In this document: positions 1 through 10,422 of the stretch, one piece after another | How the letters are laid out: each line of letters starts with the position of its first letter | Position numbering within the stretch: position 1 is the stretch's first letter | Assembly: GCF_001039355.2 (NCBI RefSeq) | Contig: NW_019775081.1 | Location: forward strand, 237,754 to 266,528 | Direction of reading: 5' to 3' | Length of the DNA stretch: 28,775 nt | From: Lingula anatina | Lineage: Eukaryota > Brachiopoda > Lingulata > Lingulida > Lingulidae | The notes under the pieces: generated by a model | What the model saw: the letters and a program-made list of their open reading frames with translations, nothing else | Database searches by the model: none | What the model was told of the DNA's origin: nothing | Position numbers and translations under genes: made by a program

Positions 1-125
1 TATAAATTCATTTACTTTCTTTGTTTTGTTGGCATATCCGTATGTGATTTTATTTGTAACTTTACATATAACTAGATATTCAGATTACCCTGAGATTACC
101 CAAAAGTTTTAATTGTGTTAATCAG
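1..125 (+). other. Intron 3' end of the hydrolase gene
   Basis: AT-rich intron sequence upstream of the acceptor at 124-125. It contains no open frame continuous with the exon at 126. The tract before the AG is T-rich but interrupted. Confidence 0.7.
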
Positions 126-475
126 GCACTGAAGAATGGCAGATCATCCCAGCTCTACAGAAGGTCCTGAATGTCGAAGATGACATCATGATCACAGAAA
201 AGAGCCGTTATGATTCATTCTGGGAAACCCCACTGAAAAGCAAACTACAGGAACTGGAGGTAGACACTGTGGTCATCACTGGCACCATGACCAACCTGTG
301 CTGTGAAACAACTGCTCGTGTGGCCTTCAACAATGACTTCAATGTCATTTTCCTCAGTGACTGTAATGCCACTTCAACAAAGGAGTACCACGAGGCTGCC
401 TTGAAAAACCTGGCATTCGGTTTTGCAACAGTGATGACACACAGAGAATTTTTGAAGAAATATGAAAATGTTTAA
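126..475 (+). CDS. Isochorismatase-family cysteine hydrolase, last coding exon (partial gene)
   Basis: This is the 3' terminal coding exon; the gene starts before the window. An acceptor (TTAATCAG) ends at 125. The exon starts with two bases that complete a split codon, then reads TEEWQIIPALQKVL..., runs through Met at 188 and stops at 473-475. Two parts of the isochorismatase-like catalytic triad are visible: the Lys in ITEKSRYDSFW and the nucleophilic Cys in TGTMTNLCCETTAR, followed by a conserved Asp-containing strand (IFLSDCNATS). The TNxCCExTARxA pattern resembles the bacterial-type RutB/N-carbamoylsarcosine amidase branch more than vertebrate ISOC1/ISOC2. The first triad Asp must lie in an upstream exon. 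Family members hydrolyse amide or vinyl-ether bonds in small metabolites. The substrate here cannot be assigned, and no targeting signal can be judged from this fragment. Confidence 0.88.
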
Positions 476-1639
476 AAGAGAAAACTATATTTTCATCTGT
501 TGACATACCAGAGGATTATTTTATAATGTATACTAACAACTGCGAATGTATTTTTCAATTTTACATTTTTTTTTCAATTATATAACATATGCCTGACCAT
601 GACATATATATATAAATAAATATCTGTGAGTTTAGATAAAGAAAGTTATGAATTGTTAGATTAATGATTGCTGACAAAATTTTGTTTGTTTGTTAATTAT
701 TGTTAATTTATAAATATGATTTTCCTATTTTGCTCTCTTGTTTCAGATATTGTTTCAAGAAAAAGCTGGTGCCATTTGGTATTTATCATCTCAGCTTTAT
801 AACTTACATTTGTTTGACTTATCAAATAATACAAGGTGATAATAGATGTGCATAAAATGTTCATGATTTGTTACTACATTTATAAGAAAATGGTAGAAAG
901 AAATGTTTGTATTGTTTGTTGTATTTTTATTTCTTTATTGATTATGATTCATATGTATTTATTTATTTATACTTTTTGCTTGAATACATGACACTTTTTA
1001 ATGGGTTACATTGAAAATAAAATTGAAATGATGTTTGAAACATCTGCACTGAATCGGCTGTAATAAGTTATAATCTTTGTTAATAAAACAAATTACTTTT
1101 AACAAGGCCATAATATAAATGTGTTGTGATTCGATCACTTTGAAATAATTTGCCTGTTGGCAAGAATGTGAAAAATAGACATTATGCAATGCATTTTGTA
1201 AAAGACCATACAAACAGGAAAAAAAACTTGATTTTTAAATGATAACTTGAAAGTCCTAAAAATTGATGTTCTAATATGATATTGATTAAGACATACATAC
1301 CTCAAAGTCTATAGCCACTTGCATTGCCATGTCTATCAAAAGTAGATTGATTAATTCAGTTACAGATTTGTTGGGTTGCATAAAGCTATACTGATTTGCT
1401 GTACTTAAAATTATAATCATGTTGTATAATATTATTTATTAATTAGTTATATAATAATTAATTGCTACAACATTCATATCTACATATATTCATGCTGACT
1501 TGCGTGCACATTTCTCATTGATTTAAATTATTGGTTCACTTTGTCCATTGATAATGTTTCAGTTTGATTTAATAAGTGAGGAAAAGCACTTTATCTTTTC
1601 TTATCAATGTCACTTGAACATTGTCCCTGTTTTTGAACG
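476..1639 (+). other. 3'UTR and intergenic AT-rich spacer
   Basis: This is the 3'UTR of the hydrolase gene followed by intergenic DNA. AATAAA hexamers occur at 615-620 and 1016-1021, and either could be the poly(A) signal. The rest is AT-rich. I see no coding exon, RNA gene or mobile element in it. Confidence 0.6.
615..620 (+). terminator. Candidate poly(A) signal AATAAA
   Basis: A canonical hexamer 140 nt after the hydrolase stop. A second at 1016-1021 would give a longer 3'UTR. The cleavage site is not known. Confidence 0.45.
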
Positions 1640-1819
1640 TGGAGCAGAGAGAGTGAAAGAAGTGAGGGATGACGTTTTGTCTAAATCTCGCGAGACTTCG
1701 TTTGTGCCGAGATCAAAACAAAGCTGCTTGAAAAAATCACATGCTGATCGTATGTCAAACAAAGACAACTGGCAACAAAACTCAGAGTGAAGAACAATTT
1801 CTACGATAACAGACGATAG
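1640..1819 (+). promoter_or_regulatory. Probable promoter and untranslated first exon (BTBD17-like gene)
   Basis: A locally CpG-richer stretch in an AT-rich, CpG-poor area. It carries the 10-bp palindrome TCTCGCGAGA (1686-1695) and ends in a strong donor, GATAG|GTAAGT, with the exon ending at 1819. No plausible protein family is encoded here. The simplest reading is a 5' untranslated exon spliced to the + strand coding exon at 7752, which has an acceptor 9 nt before its ATG. The exon start is not defined; 1640 is only an approximate left limit. It could instead be the start of a different or non-coding transcript, because nothing in the sequence proves the splice. Confidence 0.4.
1686..1695. 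promoter_or_regulatory. TCTCGCGAGA promoter palindrome
   Basis: An exact TCTCGCGAGA palindrome. In vertebrates this element sits close to the start sites of broadly expressed genes and is bound by BANP. Its position about 125 bp before a consensus donor fits a promoter and first exon. Function in this organism is inferred from vertebrates. Confidence 0.5.
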
Positions 1820-4206
1820 GTAAGTCACTAGTCTGTAGTTTCAGTGGACACTCGTTGAAGAAAATATTTTGGCTAATTAATCGTGAAAATTAGACTTCTT
1901 TTTATGCCTGCGCCTGACAGCTGATCGAGTGGCCAAGCACGCGCGAGCCTGATGATCCAGCGACCAATTAAGCTTTTGGGACATGTGCCATAGTATGTGG
2001 CATGCGTTTTTAAGGTTTGTAAAATGACAGCAGAGTCTTCATTTTCAATATGAAATATAATAAATCAGAAAATGCGAAACAAACACTGTTTTAATATATG
2101 CTGACTTATTGACACTGTACGTAGATCTTTTCGATGTCAACATGGGCTGTTTGCCAAGTGCATTGAAAAAGTTCATTGACATATGCGTATATTTTTTGGA
2201 CGTTACTTAACTCAGAGAAATAAGCTGTATGAAAGATGCATGGCGGGAGATATGTGCTGCCAAAAACATGACTGTATGTCAACACAGTGCTGGAAAATGC
2301 TGAAGGAAACATGAATGAATGTTTGTGCTAAAAAAAGACAAAATTGTGATTAAGTTAAGTAGGCCTATATATTGTTATTAGGCAAATGATATTGGAGCCT
2401 AACTTCGATCCTGGACAATAGGCTTATAAGACCACTTGAACTGGGATGGCTTTTGTCATTAATGATTGTACTGATTGACATGCAATGCATTAAAATTTTG
2501 CTGCAGATGAAAAATTAGAAATGAGGGATGTTATGATTTAGTCTTGAATGAATTTTTACAGAAACCATAATACAAAGAGGACATTCAAACCATTTGAGCG
2601 TTGCTTAGAAAACATCTCTAGCTAATTTGGGCTTATTATAACCTTCATCCAAATTTTCACAAAGCAGTATTGAAATTTTTAATGCACCACCTGCATGTGT
2701 ATTTATCTTTTCTAGTTTATTTAAGTTTTACTCTTTAATACACACATTATGGCCCCCCTTTGTAGAAAGCTCTTTCATTTATGTTCTGTTTGTAGCTAGA
2801 ATTATTTCTAATGAATTGTTATACAGTGAGCGAAAACCAGACGATATTGAAATTTATATTTGAAATGGTTGATTTTGATTGGTGAAATTAAGCACATACG
2901 TGCAATTCTAAATGTTTTCAAGGGCACCTGTAGTTAGTGTATTCCTGTTGACATAACAGCTAAGAAAACAAAGTCCACGCCTCTATTCATAGAGAAATAA
3001 GGTTAATTGTGAATAGTTCCAAACAGTGCTATGAAGTGCTTTGATATTGTAATAAAAACCACAAAATAAACTGTTCAGATGTTCATTCTTTTATGAAAAT
3101 CACTAGTTGTTAAAATACTAAATTTTGTGAGGTAAATGGGTTTATTGTGCAGTAATGTAGATATACAAGTACGGATATAAACTAAACTTTTGTTTGTGGG
3201 CAGATTCCATTTGTGCCTGATTGTAAGGCATAGACACAAGATTATATAAGAATATCACCATATAAGGGGAATGCATATTGTCAGTGAGAAATGGTTGAAA
3301 TATCTTGTACAAGTAATCATCACACTATGCCAATGGAAATGAAAGACATTTGGTATTGCTCTCCCTCTTTCATTTTCTTCTTTAAGCTGTATTGAATAAG
3401 ACATATTATATGGTAGTAATTGAATGAACAGTGTAACTTGTTCAAGCTTGTGAGCCTTATATAGCAATCTGATGGAGCAGTGAGATGAAAACCAGGTGGA
3501 AGGATTTAGTTAGTTTTAAATTAGAGAAAGCAGGTAATGTGATCTTGAAAGGCCAATTAAGTCACTGTCTATAAGAAAGACACCAGGATGCAGGTAAAGG
3601 TTGCATCATATTTAACCTCAGGATGAGTAATCATATATCTGTAGAACATATAATAATAAAGGTGATTTAGTGCAAATAGCCTGTGTTTTTATTTTATTTT
3701 TATTATGATACCCAGCCATTGCGCAATGAGGGCATAATTTGGATGTTTTTTATCTTGAAGAACGTAGACTTCAGATTAAATTTCACACAGTCTGTGATTA
3801 CACAAATCACTTAAAGGTACAGTACATATATGATGTACCAGTATAACTTTTAATTTATTTATTACACACTTGACTGTAATTGAATTGTATTCAAGTTACT
3901 TATTGTAAACATTAAAGACATAAGCACAACAGTGGGACAAACGCCCATGTTGCACTTTAGATGCTACTGGTACACTGTACTTTTGTGAGACTAGTCAGTC
4001 AGTATTATGTGTTACCTGAGTGTTCAAGCATAGGAAAGTTACTCAGGGGCTACCCTGAACAAAGATGAACTTACAAGACCATGGAACTGTTAGGAATGTG
4101 AAATTGGCAAGGGTACAACTCATTAAGATGGAAAACAACAGCTTAATGTCTTTCCAAGATGAATTGTCACTCTGGACTATTTTTTCTGGGGACATTTCAA
4201 AGGGCT

Positions 4207-4487
4207 ATTATTACCTCCGCCAAGGAGGTTATGTTTTCACCCATGTTTGTTTGTCTGTCTGTCATCAACATAATTCAAAAAGTTATGGACCGATTTTGGT
4301 GAAATTTTCAGGAACTATCAGATTAAGTGGGCCAAGGAACAGATGGTTAGTTTTTGGTGGTGATCCGCATCAATAATCAGTCAATAATCAGTAATCAGAT
4401 ATATTGAAAATTTAGGGGTGAAATGTCATTGGATAGAGACTTTGCTGCCTTGACGGGGTCTGAGCTCTCTGAGTGCTTTTCTAGTTT
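4207..4487 (+). repeat. Dispersed non-autonomous repeat (CCTCCGCCAAGGAGG family)
   Basis: The left end has the imperfect palindrome CCTCCGCCAAGGAGG, followed by a GTTTGTTTGTCTGTCTGTC run and a block around AAAAAGTTATGGACCGA. The right end reads GGGGTCTGAGCTCTCTGAGTGCTTTTCTAGTT, in segments. From memory, elements with this left end and a GAGTGCTTTTCTAGT right end are scattered through many marine invertebrate genomes; I do not know an agreed family name. It has no coding capacity of its own, and the open frame crossing its left half is a by-product. A more decayed relative may lie at about 22107-22240. Confidence 0.65.
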
Positions 4488-6400
4488 GAATTTTGGTCAC
4501 AGTGTTTGTCATAAAAGGGTTGCATGTGAAGAGTCATCCAGGTGAACTGTCTGACTCCAAACACACCTGCTGCTTAACCAAACAGTACAGTAGCTTTAGC
4601 TGCTTACTGGACATTGATATACTTTAATTGGTCACTGAGTGGTCAGTTAGATGACCAGGTCCTGGGTAGGTCTTGGACCAGGGCTTAAAGAATGTCAAGA
4701 ATGGACATGTATGAAGTATGCAATACTTGACAGATGACTTGAATAGTCCTTTGATGCTTTCTTAAAATTTGGTAGGTTTACTGAGTAAATGTAGATCAAA
4801 GGGAAACATTTTCAGAATAATCTTTTAAACAAAGCCTATTTAATAGGTGAAATTAATCTTGGTTTATAGATAACAAGCCCATGCATACAAATGTAAATCT
4901 ACTGTGTACTTACTTGCAATATGCCTTAGTGGAGCATGCCCCACGCCATACCCTTGTAAATTGGAAGATGCATACCGTATCTTACAAATGAAAAAGGCAG
5001 TACAGTAAGTGCCAATGCATAAAAGATATTCTGATGTCTTAAAAAATTTCCCACATTTTGAAGTTAATGTTACTTATATTTAAAGGACAATGAAAGGTTC
5101 TTTGCACAATTATGCTGTGTATACACTCCTTCCTGAAGCACAGTACGTTTTTTTATCCAATATATGTCAGTGAGATAATTATTTCCCTATCTGTAGTTGA
5201 ATTTACCACATTTGTATTGACAAGTCTGGTCTATTGTACTAGTTCTATATGTTTGCTTGTTTTCTGAATTATAAATGGAATGTAGATTGATGGCTTTATT
5301 ACAACTCAGGGTGAGGGTTGAAAGGAGTAAACTTTGCACCTGTGTAAATATTTTTTTCTCTTTTTTCTTTTGAAATTAGTCATTTAAATCCATAATTGTT
5401 ATCAGTTTAAATAAATAAAAACCAAGAGAAACTTTATATTTTATCTGATTTTTTGATACTGTTAAATATATTTAATCCATAGAGAATTTGAAAATTATAA
5501 TAAAGAAGCCCTCATTTGAAGGCCTTACCATACAATAGAGGTGGTCAGTTGAGATAAGAGTGGACCTATCAGTTGACCAATCACACTATATATGTATGCA
5601 TATTGTTTTTTCTATGTCTCATATGATAGACAATACTCTGTTTAACTTTGTCCTTTTTATATGTGAGAAGTACTCCAGCTATTTTATCGGGAGCTACATT
5701 TAGATCATTTGCATATAATCAACCTGTGTGTGGATATTAATCTGACAAAGGAGTGATCAATACATGGGGCAATGTGTACTGTACTGAGTATAGCCATATG
5801 ACGGCTGATATGACTATCGCAGACTTCTTTGTGTGAAGAACCTGGCTGATAAGGACAAAACTGAGCAAATCCATTGTCATATTGATGATGTTTCAGGAGT
5901 TCAGCTTAGTGGATTTATTTAAGTTTGTAGCATTATGATCAGGTATGAGTTTTGGCATGCCATCTCTCCTGCACCAGAGAAACAGGTAAGGGGAACTGAA
6001 TGACAGTTATCATTATAATTGTTATTACTGGGAAAAGTGCCATTTACCGGTATATGCACTGGCAAGGTCAATTGGATGTTATCTATTGTTGAAAAGACAG
6101 GTTTAAATGACTATTAGTCCAGGAGTCGAGCCAAATGAAACAATTACTTCGGCTTGGATTTGTTGTCCAATTAAAAAAACAATTTTAAATTTTGTTCTCC
6201 AAAATTTGTGTATGACTAGGCCTTTTTTGGTTGTCAAACCATAGTTTTCTGTAGATTAACCCAATTTTGCATGGGACTCTTGCTGAATGCAGTCATATAA
6301 ATAGATAGGCATTGGTTTGAATACAGAAAAGCTGGTGATTATACGAGCAGGTTGAAAACAAGAGGAGGCATGTTTATCTGTTATAATAATGTAATAAAAA

Positions 6401-6454
6401 CAATAATAATAATAATAAGCTATTATCATTATTATTATTATTATTTTAGAGAGA
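6401..6454. repeat. AAT/ATT microsatellite palindrome
   Basis: An AAT repeat (6402-6418) meets an ATT repeat (about 6422-6450) around AGCTATT, making a simple-sequence inverted repeat that could fold into a hairpin. It probably arose by expansion of a short trinucleotide tract. Confidence 0.7.
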
Positions 6455-6846
6455 GATACAAATATTGATTTTCCAAAAGGGTAAACCAGTCACTCATTTT
6501 CATTTTCCCCCCATGATTCTAAAACTTTTCAAAACAGTAATCCCAGTTGAAAAACAGTCAGTATGTAATGGTCCAGATCACACTGTCACTGCTGCACAGA
6601 TATGATTGAGTAGTTTTCAGTGTGAGAACACAATTGCTGTAGTTGTACTTTTTATATGTCAGTTTGTATTAATGTGCAGGAGGCTGCCTAGGATTTTTTG
6701 CAATCACTTCACAAAGACAGTAGTATGTAAGGTTAATTTGGTTTCATTTAATTTCAGATAGTAAAATTGCTGAAACAAAATTCTATTTTTTACTTATAAT
6801 ATTATTAAATTATTTATTGGGGATGAAACTGTTTGAAATGGTAACC

Positions 6847-6866
6847 TTTTTTTTTTTTTTTTTTTT
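6847..6866. repeat. T20 homopolymer
   Basis: Twenty T on the + strand. Seen from the - strand it is a poly(A) run and could be the tail of a retroposed element, but no recognisable element body lies to its right. Confidence 0.6.
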
Positions 6867-7742
6867 GTTATCCCTTGATGTAGCGTTTTTGTAAATTGTA
6901 AAAAAATTGTGAAAAACTAATTTATTTTGGCTGTTAGATATATATTTTGGCACATAACACAAGAACAGTTTTTTAAATTGTACAATTATTCTCCTTGAAA
7001 AAGACAAATTGATTGATAAAATGAAATGGTTACTGCAGAAAAACAGAAAAATTAAATAGTCAAAAATAATGTGTGATTATTTTCACCATTTGACACATTA
7101 AGTATCTTTTGTCATTTTTTTTTAAAGTGAACATGTACTGTAGAGTTTGGCTGGATGTCTTAAACAGGAAAATGTTTTAAGGGATAAACTTAGTAGTTGA
7201 TTATTAAAATTCTCCAAAAGTATGAAAATGTCAATGAAAATATTTTATTTGATATTGAAATGCAGTCCTGGCTTTCCTTTTAATTATTATGTGCATTGTT
7301 TTCTGCCTTAATGAATACTTAATGATACCAGTACAATTCCCTGGCTCGGTGCCAGCCTCAGGTAGATTTATTTGTTTAAGTGTTTCTCCTAGCACACCTG
7401 TGTTGATAGCAGTACAGGTAAACAGAACTAGGTCACAGCTGTGGGACATGGGTGGACCGGCATTGCAGTGGACATATACATAAGTCATTCTACAGGTACT
7501 TTTCAATAAACTCTGTACATATTTGCATTGCTGTACATGGAGACCTAGAGAGCAGCTTAATACTTGGCAATCTGTCATATTGTTGTAACAACTTGTCAGA
7601 AAGACGTATACTGTGTATGACAAAATTTTCATCAACAGTGTGACCTTCAGAGGACTAGAAATAATCAAAATGTTCACATCCGTAAACGGTGATAAAAAAT
7701 CCAGATGAAGTTGATGGAAGTGTTCGTATAACTTTCACGTAG

Positions 7743-8048
7743 AGACAAAATATGGCGAACAACCCCTATTTTCGTGGTCCAGTGAATGACCTAGTTGCCG
7801 TAGAGCTGGAGGACCCACCTGAAGGCCCCCTTGACCTACCAGAACCAGGTGACCAGGCAGAGGAGGGCGATGTGGAGGGACCAGGCGACCCAGGGGAAGA
7901 AGAGAGGGGCATTTCAATTCCACGTGGATCTGAAGATGAACCCCAGAGTGGTGAGGGTGTGGCCAGGGAGCCGGAGGGGGGTGGTCAGCAGTCCAGGCAG
8001 GGCAGTGAGCAGGCAGCTAGAGAGGAAGAAGAAGAAAGGAATGCAGAG
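7743..8048 (+). CDS. BTBD17/Tango10-like protein, first coding exon (acidic N-terminal region)
   Basis: The ATG at 7752 has a favourable context (AAAATATGG) and follows a possible acceptor (CACGTAG, ending at 7742). It encodes 99 codons, MANNPYFRGPVND... through ...EEEEERNAE, then donor GAG|GTGAAA at 8049. The exon ends on a codon boundary. The acceptor at 12206-12207 leads into GGC AAC ATG GAA in the same frame, so the exon joins without a shift to the BTB exon. The encoded segment is rich in Glu, Gly, Pro and Asp, with no signal peptide or membrane segment, and is probably disordered. Vertebrate BTBD17 begins differently, with a signal peptide, so this N-terminus is not conserved with it. 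Confidence rests on codon-like composition, the good start and the in-phase junction; a transcript would settle it. Confidence 0.72.
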
Positions 8049-8820
8049 GTGAAAGGAGTGATGTTTTTTTTTAAATGAGTCTGACATTTATACCAAAATT
8101 AGCACATGCTAGTTTGTATGTGATTGGGTTTACAGTGGGAATTAATACCAAGCAAAAATTTGTTGTTCATAAATAACTAGTTTAGTTTATGTTCTTTAGT
8201 ATTTATAGTGTATTTATACAGCCAGTACATAGCTGCTACCTGTTACATAGTAATGACAGGTGCCCCTGTGATCCATCATCTTCCTAACCTAGTTTTGAAA
8301 TGAATGTGGTAGGCAGCTGTGGTAGTATATTCTGATAGGTGAGACAGCTATAAAGATATTGTGTCATCTTCCAATATTGGAACACGTATATACCCCAGTA
8401 TGTTCAGTTTAGTTTTCAAAAGGTAACAAATGCATGATGATTACAATAATCAATTATTAAACAACTAGTTTAGGGGTTTAATATACACGGATGGTTACCA
8501 GGCTATTATGTCACGTCATGTCATCATATTCCACACATTTTAAGAAGCAAGGAAAATACAAGTAAAAATATTATGCATTTGGAACAATTTTAATACCCGT
8601 TCACACTACAGTTACTTAGCACCTATACTTCTAAGTTGCTACAGAAATGAGGAACGGATGTTTGTATATAAAATCTGTCCAATCATATACTTGCTGCCAT
8701 GCATGGTCATTACCCCGAACCTCATGGTGAACTCCAACTTATTACATGTGAAAGGTTGTCTGTAAAGTAGCTGTGTCAGTTTGTCGTTTGGCTCAGTATG
8801 ATTTGCCTGTTGGAGGTTTT

Positions 8821-8997
8821 AACACCCTGTGTTTGAGACATTTCCAGTTACAGGCATGTTGAAAGCAGATATAATCTCTCAAAAACCCTGTGTTTCAGAG
8901 ATTATACATCTGATTTCGGTATGTCTGTAACTGGAAATGTCAGAGGCATGTTGAAAATGGAGGTGAGATCCCAGTGATCTCCGAAACTCAGGGTGTT
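8821..8997. mobile_element. Candidate MITE/foldback element, 177 bp
   Basis: The outer ends are AACACCCTGTGTTTG (8821-8835) and, inverted, CCGAAACTCAGGGTGTT (8981-8997). Inside them a 17-bp perfect inverted repeat, GACATTTCCAGTTACAG (8837-8853), pairs with 8925-8941. Inside that, CAGATATAATCTCT (8866-8879) pairs imperfectly with 8897-8912. The three nested arms could fold the whole segment. A CCTGTGTTT motif and a GGCATGTTGAAA motif also recur in direct orientation. There is no coding capacity. A target-site duplication is not clear, since the flanks are T-rich on both sides. Confidence 0.55.
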
Positions 8998-9152
8998 TTG
9001 TTGAATGTGCATGCAATATATCTGCCACAGCTTGTGATAAGAGAAGCTGTAAATGGAATATGCAATAAGAAGAATATTTTAATATTCTAGAGGCTTGAAA
9101 ATGAAAATGAACCTGAAACTCAAGCACAATGTGTAAGATGTTTTTAAATGCT

Positions 9153-9296
9153 CTGCATTATATTTATTGAATTGGAGAACAAAAAAAGTTCAGTAATTAA
9201 GTATTTTTTCAGACAGCACCAAAACACCCTGTATTATATTTACTGAATTGGAGAACAAAAAAGTTCAGTAATTCAGTATTTTTTCAAACGGCACCA
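9153..9296 (+). repeat. Tandem duplication, 76-bp period
   Basis: Two copies: 9153-9221 (CTGCATTATATTTATTGAAT...) and 9229-9296 (CTGTATTATATTTACTGAAT...). They differ at only a few positions. The second contains the perfect inverted repeat TACTGAATT (9241-9249) / AATTCAGTA (9270-9278). Confidence 0.85.
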
Positions 9297-9650
9297 ATGT
9301 TTGTGAAGTAACAGTATAAAAACACTTGCAACATAATTTCAAGTCATAACTTGTCATACAATTTTAAAGTTTAGTATCATCAATTTAACTTGCTTATTTG
9401 TCTCAAGATATCTACATAACAAGACAAAGTAGGTTGTAACTGCATTGAAAAGCAAAGTTGGTTTCGCAAAAGAAAACAAGAGCATCATTTATGTGAAAGT
9501 GGTGATTGCAATCTTTAGGAAACGCCTTCTTCATGACCTGACACTGTGAATTAAGGCTTTGAAATCCTGTTTTGCGATTGAAATTTTATGAAACTTATTA
9601 TAGTATTATATATCATATGGAATTAATCTGGCAGGCTTGCTCTGTTATGA

Positions 9651-9850
9651 ATGTCTTGTTCGCTAGCTAGCATATTTCTTGCAGATTTTTCCCAGACTTG
9701 ACAGGCGTAAATGTATTCAAGCTCTCATTTTCATGTCAGAATAGCATAGCATGTCTCGTTTGCTGGCTAGCACTTCTTGCAGCTATTTTTCCCAGACTTG
9801 ACTGGCATATATGTATTCAAGCTCTCATTTTTAAGTCTGAATGGCATAGT
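9651..9850 (+). repeat. Tandem duplication, 100-bp period
   Basis: Two adjoining copies, 9651-9750 and 9751-9850. They align base for base from their 31st position onwards (TTTTTCCCAGACTTGAC and ATGTATTCAAGCTCTCATTT are shared), with a compensated indel region near the start. Similarity is roughly 85% by eye, so this is an old local duplication. Confidence 0.88.
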
Positions 9851-10422
9851 CTGACGCTGTGGTTCCTACTGCATTTGCTCAATATGTGTTTTGTTGAAAG
9901 AATTGATTATAGCTGCCAATATGATTTTGGCTTGCACATTCAATTACTTTCCATATTGATTCAGTAGAATGAAGTGAAATAATACATTGTCTGTCTCCTT
10001 TTAATAAGATATACACACAGAGATGTGTACCAAAGAGGCACAAGCATTGCAGAATTTATATGCTATCATTCACTTCCAAGCCATATAGCATCATATGTCT
10101 GGAAAAATAAATTATCATGCAATTATATTTGTATATTATTATATAGGTTTTATCTGACATCTGGTGTATAATCCATACATGTATCAGTAGCATATGTTTT
10201 CAAAACAGTATACTAAATGAATTCCTTTGCATCTATAGGAAGAATATAAAGCATCATGTGGCTGGCTGTATTGTAATATGTATTTTAAATGCCATAGACC
10301 ATGACAATAGTCCCTTGTTTCTGGTTGTATAAAAAAGTCAGTAGCATTGTTTCAAAACATTCTGCTAACCATGTTCTTGGGCAGTCCTTAGGGCATAATA
10401 TCAGCACAACATTTTTCTATCT

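Larger units (their letters stand above)
1820..7742 (+). other. Long AT-rich intron or intergenic stretch
   Basis: If the first exon at about 1640-1819 belongs to the BTBD17-like gene, this is its 5.9-kb first intron. I found no conserved coding exon on either strand. It holds the dispersed repeat at about 4207-4487, an AAT/ATT palindrome at 6401-6454, a T20 tract at 6847-6866, and an acceptor/donor-bounded segment at about 5884-5984 that is not coding. Open frames here are short and have AT-biased composition typical of chance. Confidence 0.5.

Noticed and set aside
1548-1790. An 80-codon + strand frame over the promoter candidate
   Set aside because: It overlaps the TCTCGCGAGA promoter region, matches no family, and its stop precedes the donor at 1819. 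It is better explained as an untranslated exon.
4065-4376. A 103-codon + strand frame
   Set aside because: More than half lies inside the dispersed repeat. Such frames recur wherever this repeat occurs and are not genes.
7231-7677. A 148-codon open frame on the - strand with many Cys
   Set aside because: It has AT-driven composition, no family resemblance and no clear promoter or splice sites. It is a chance frame in non-coding DNA, though the longest of its kind here.
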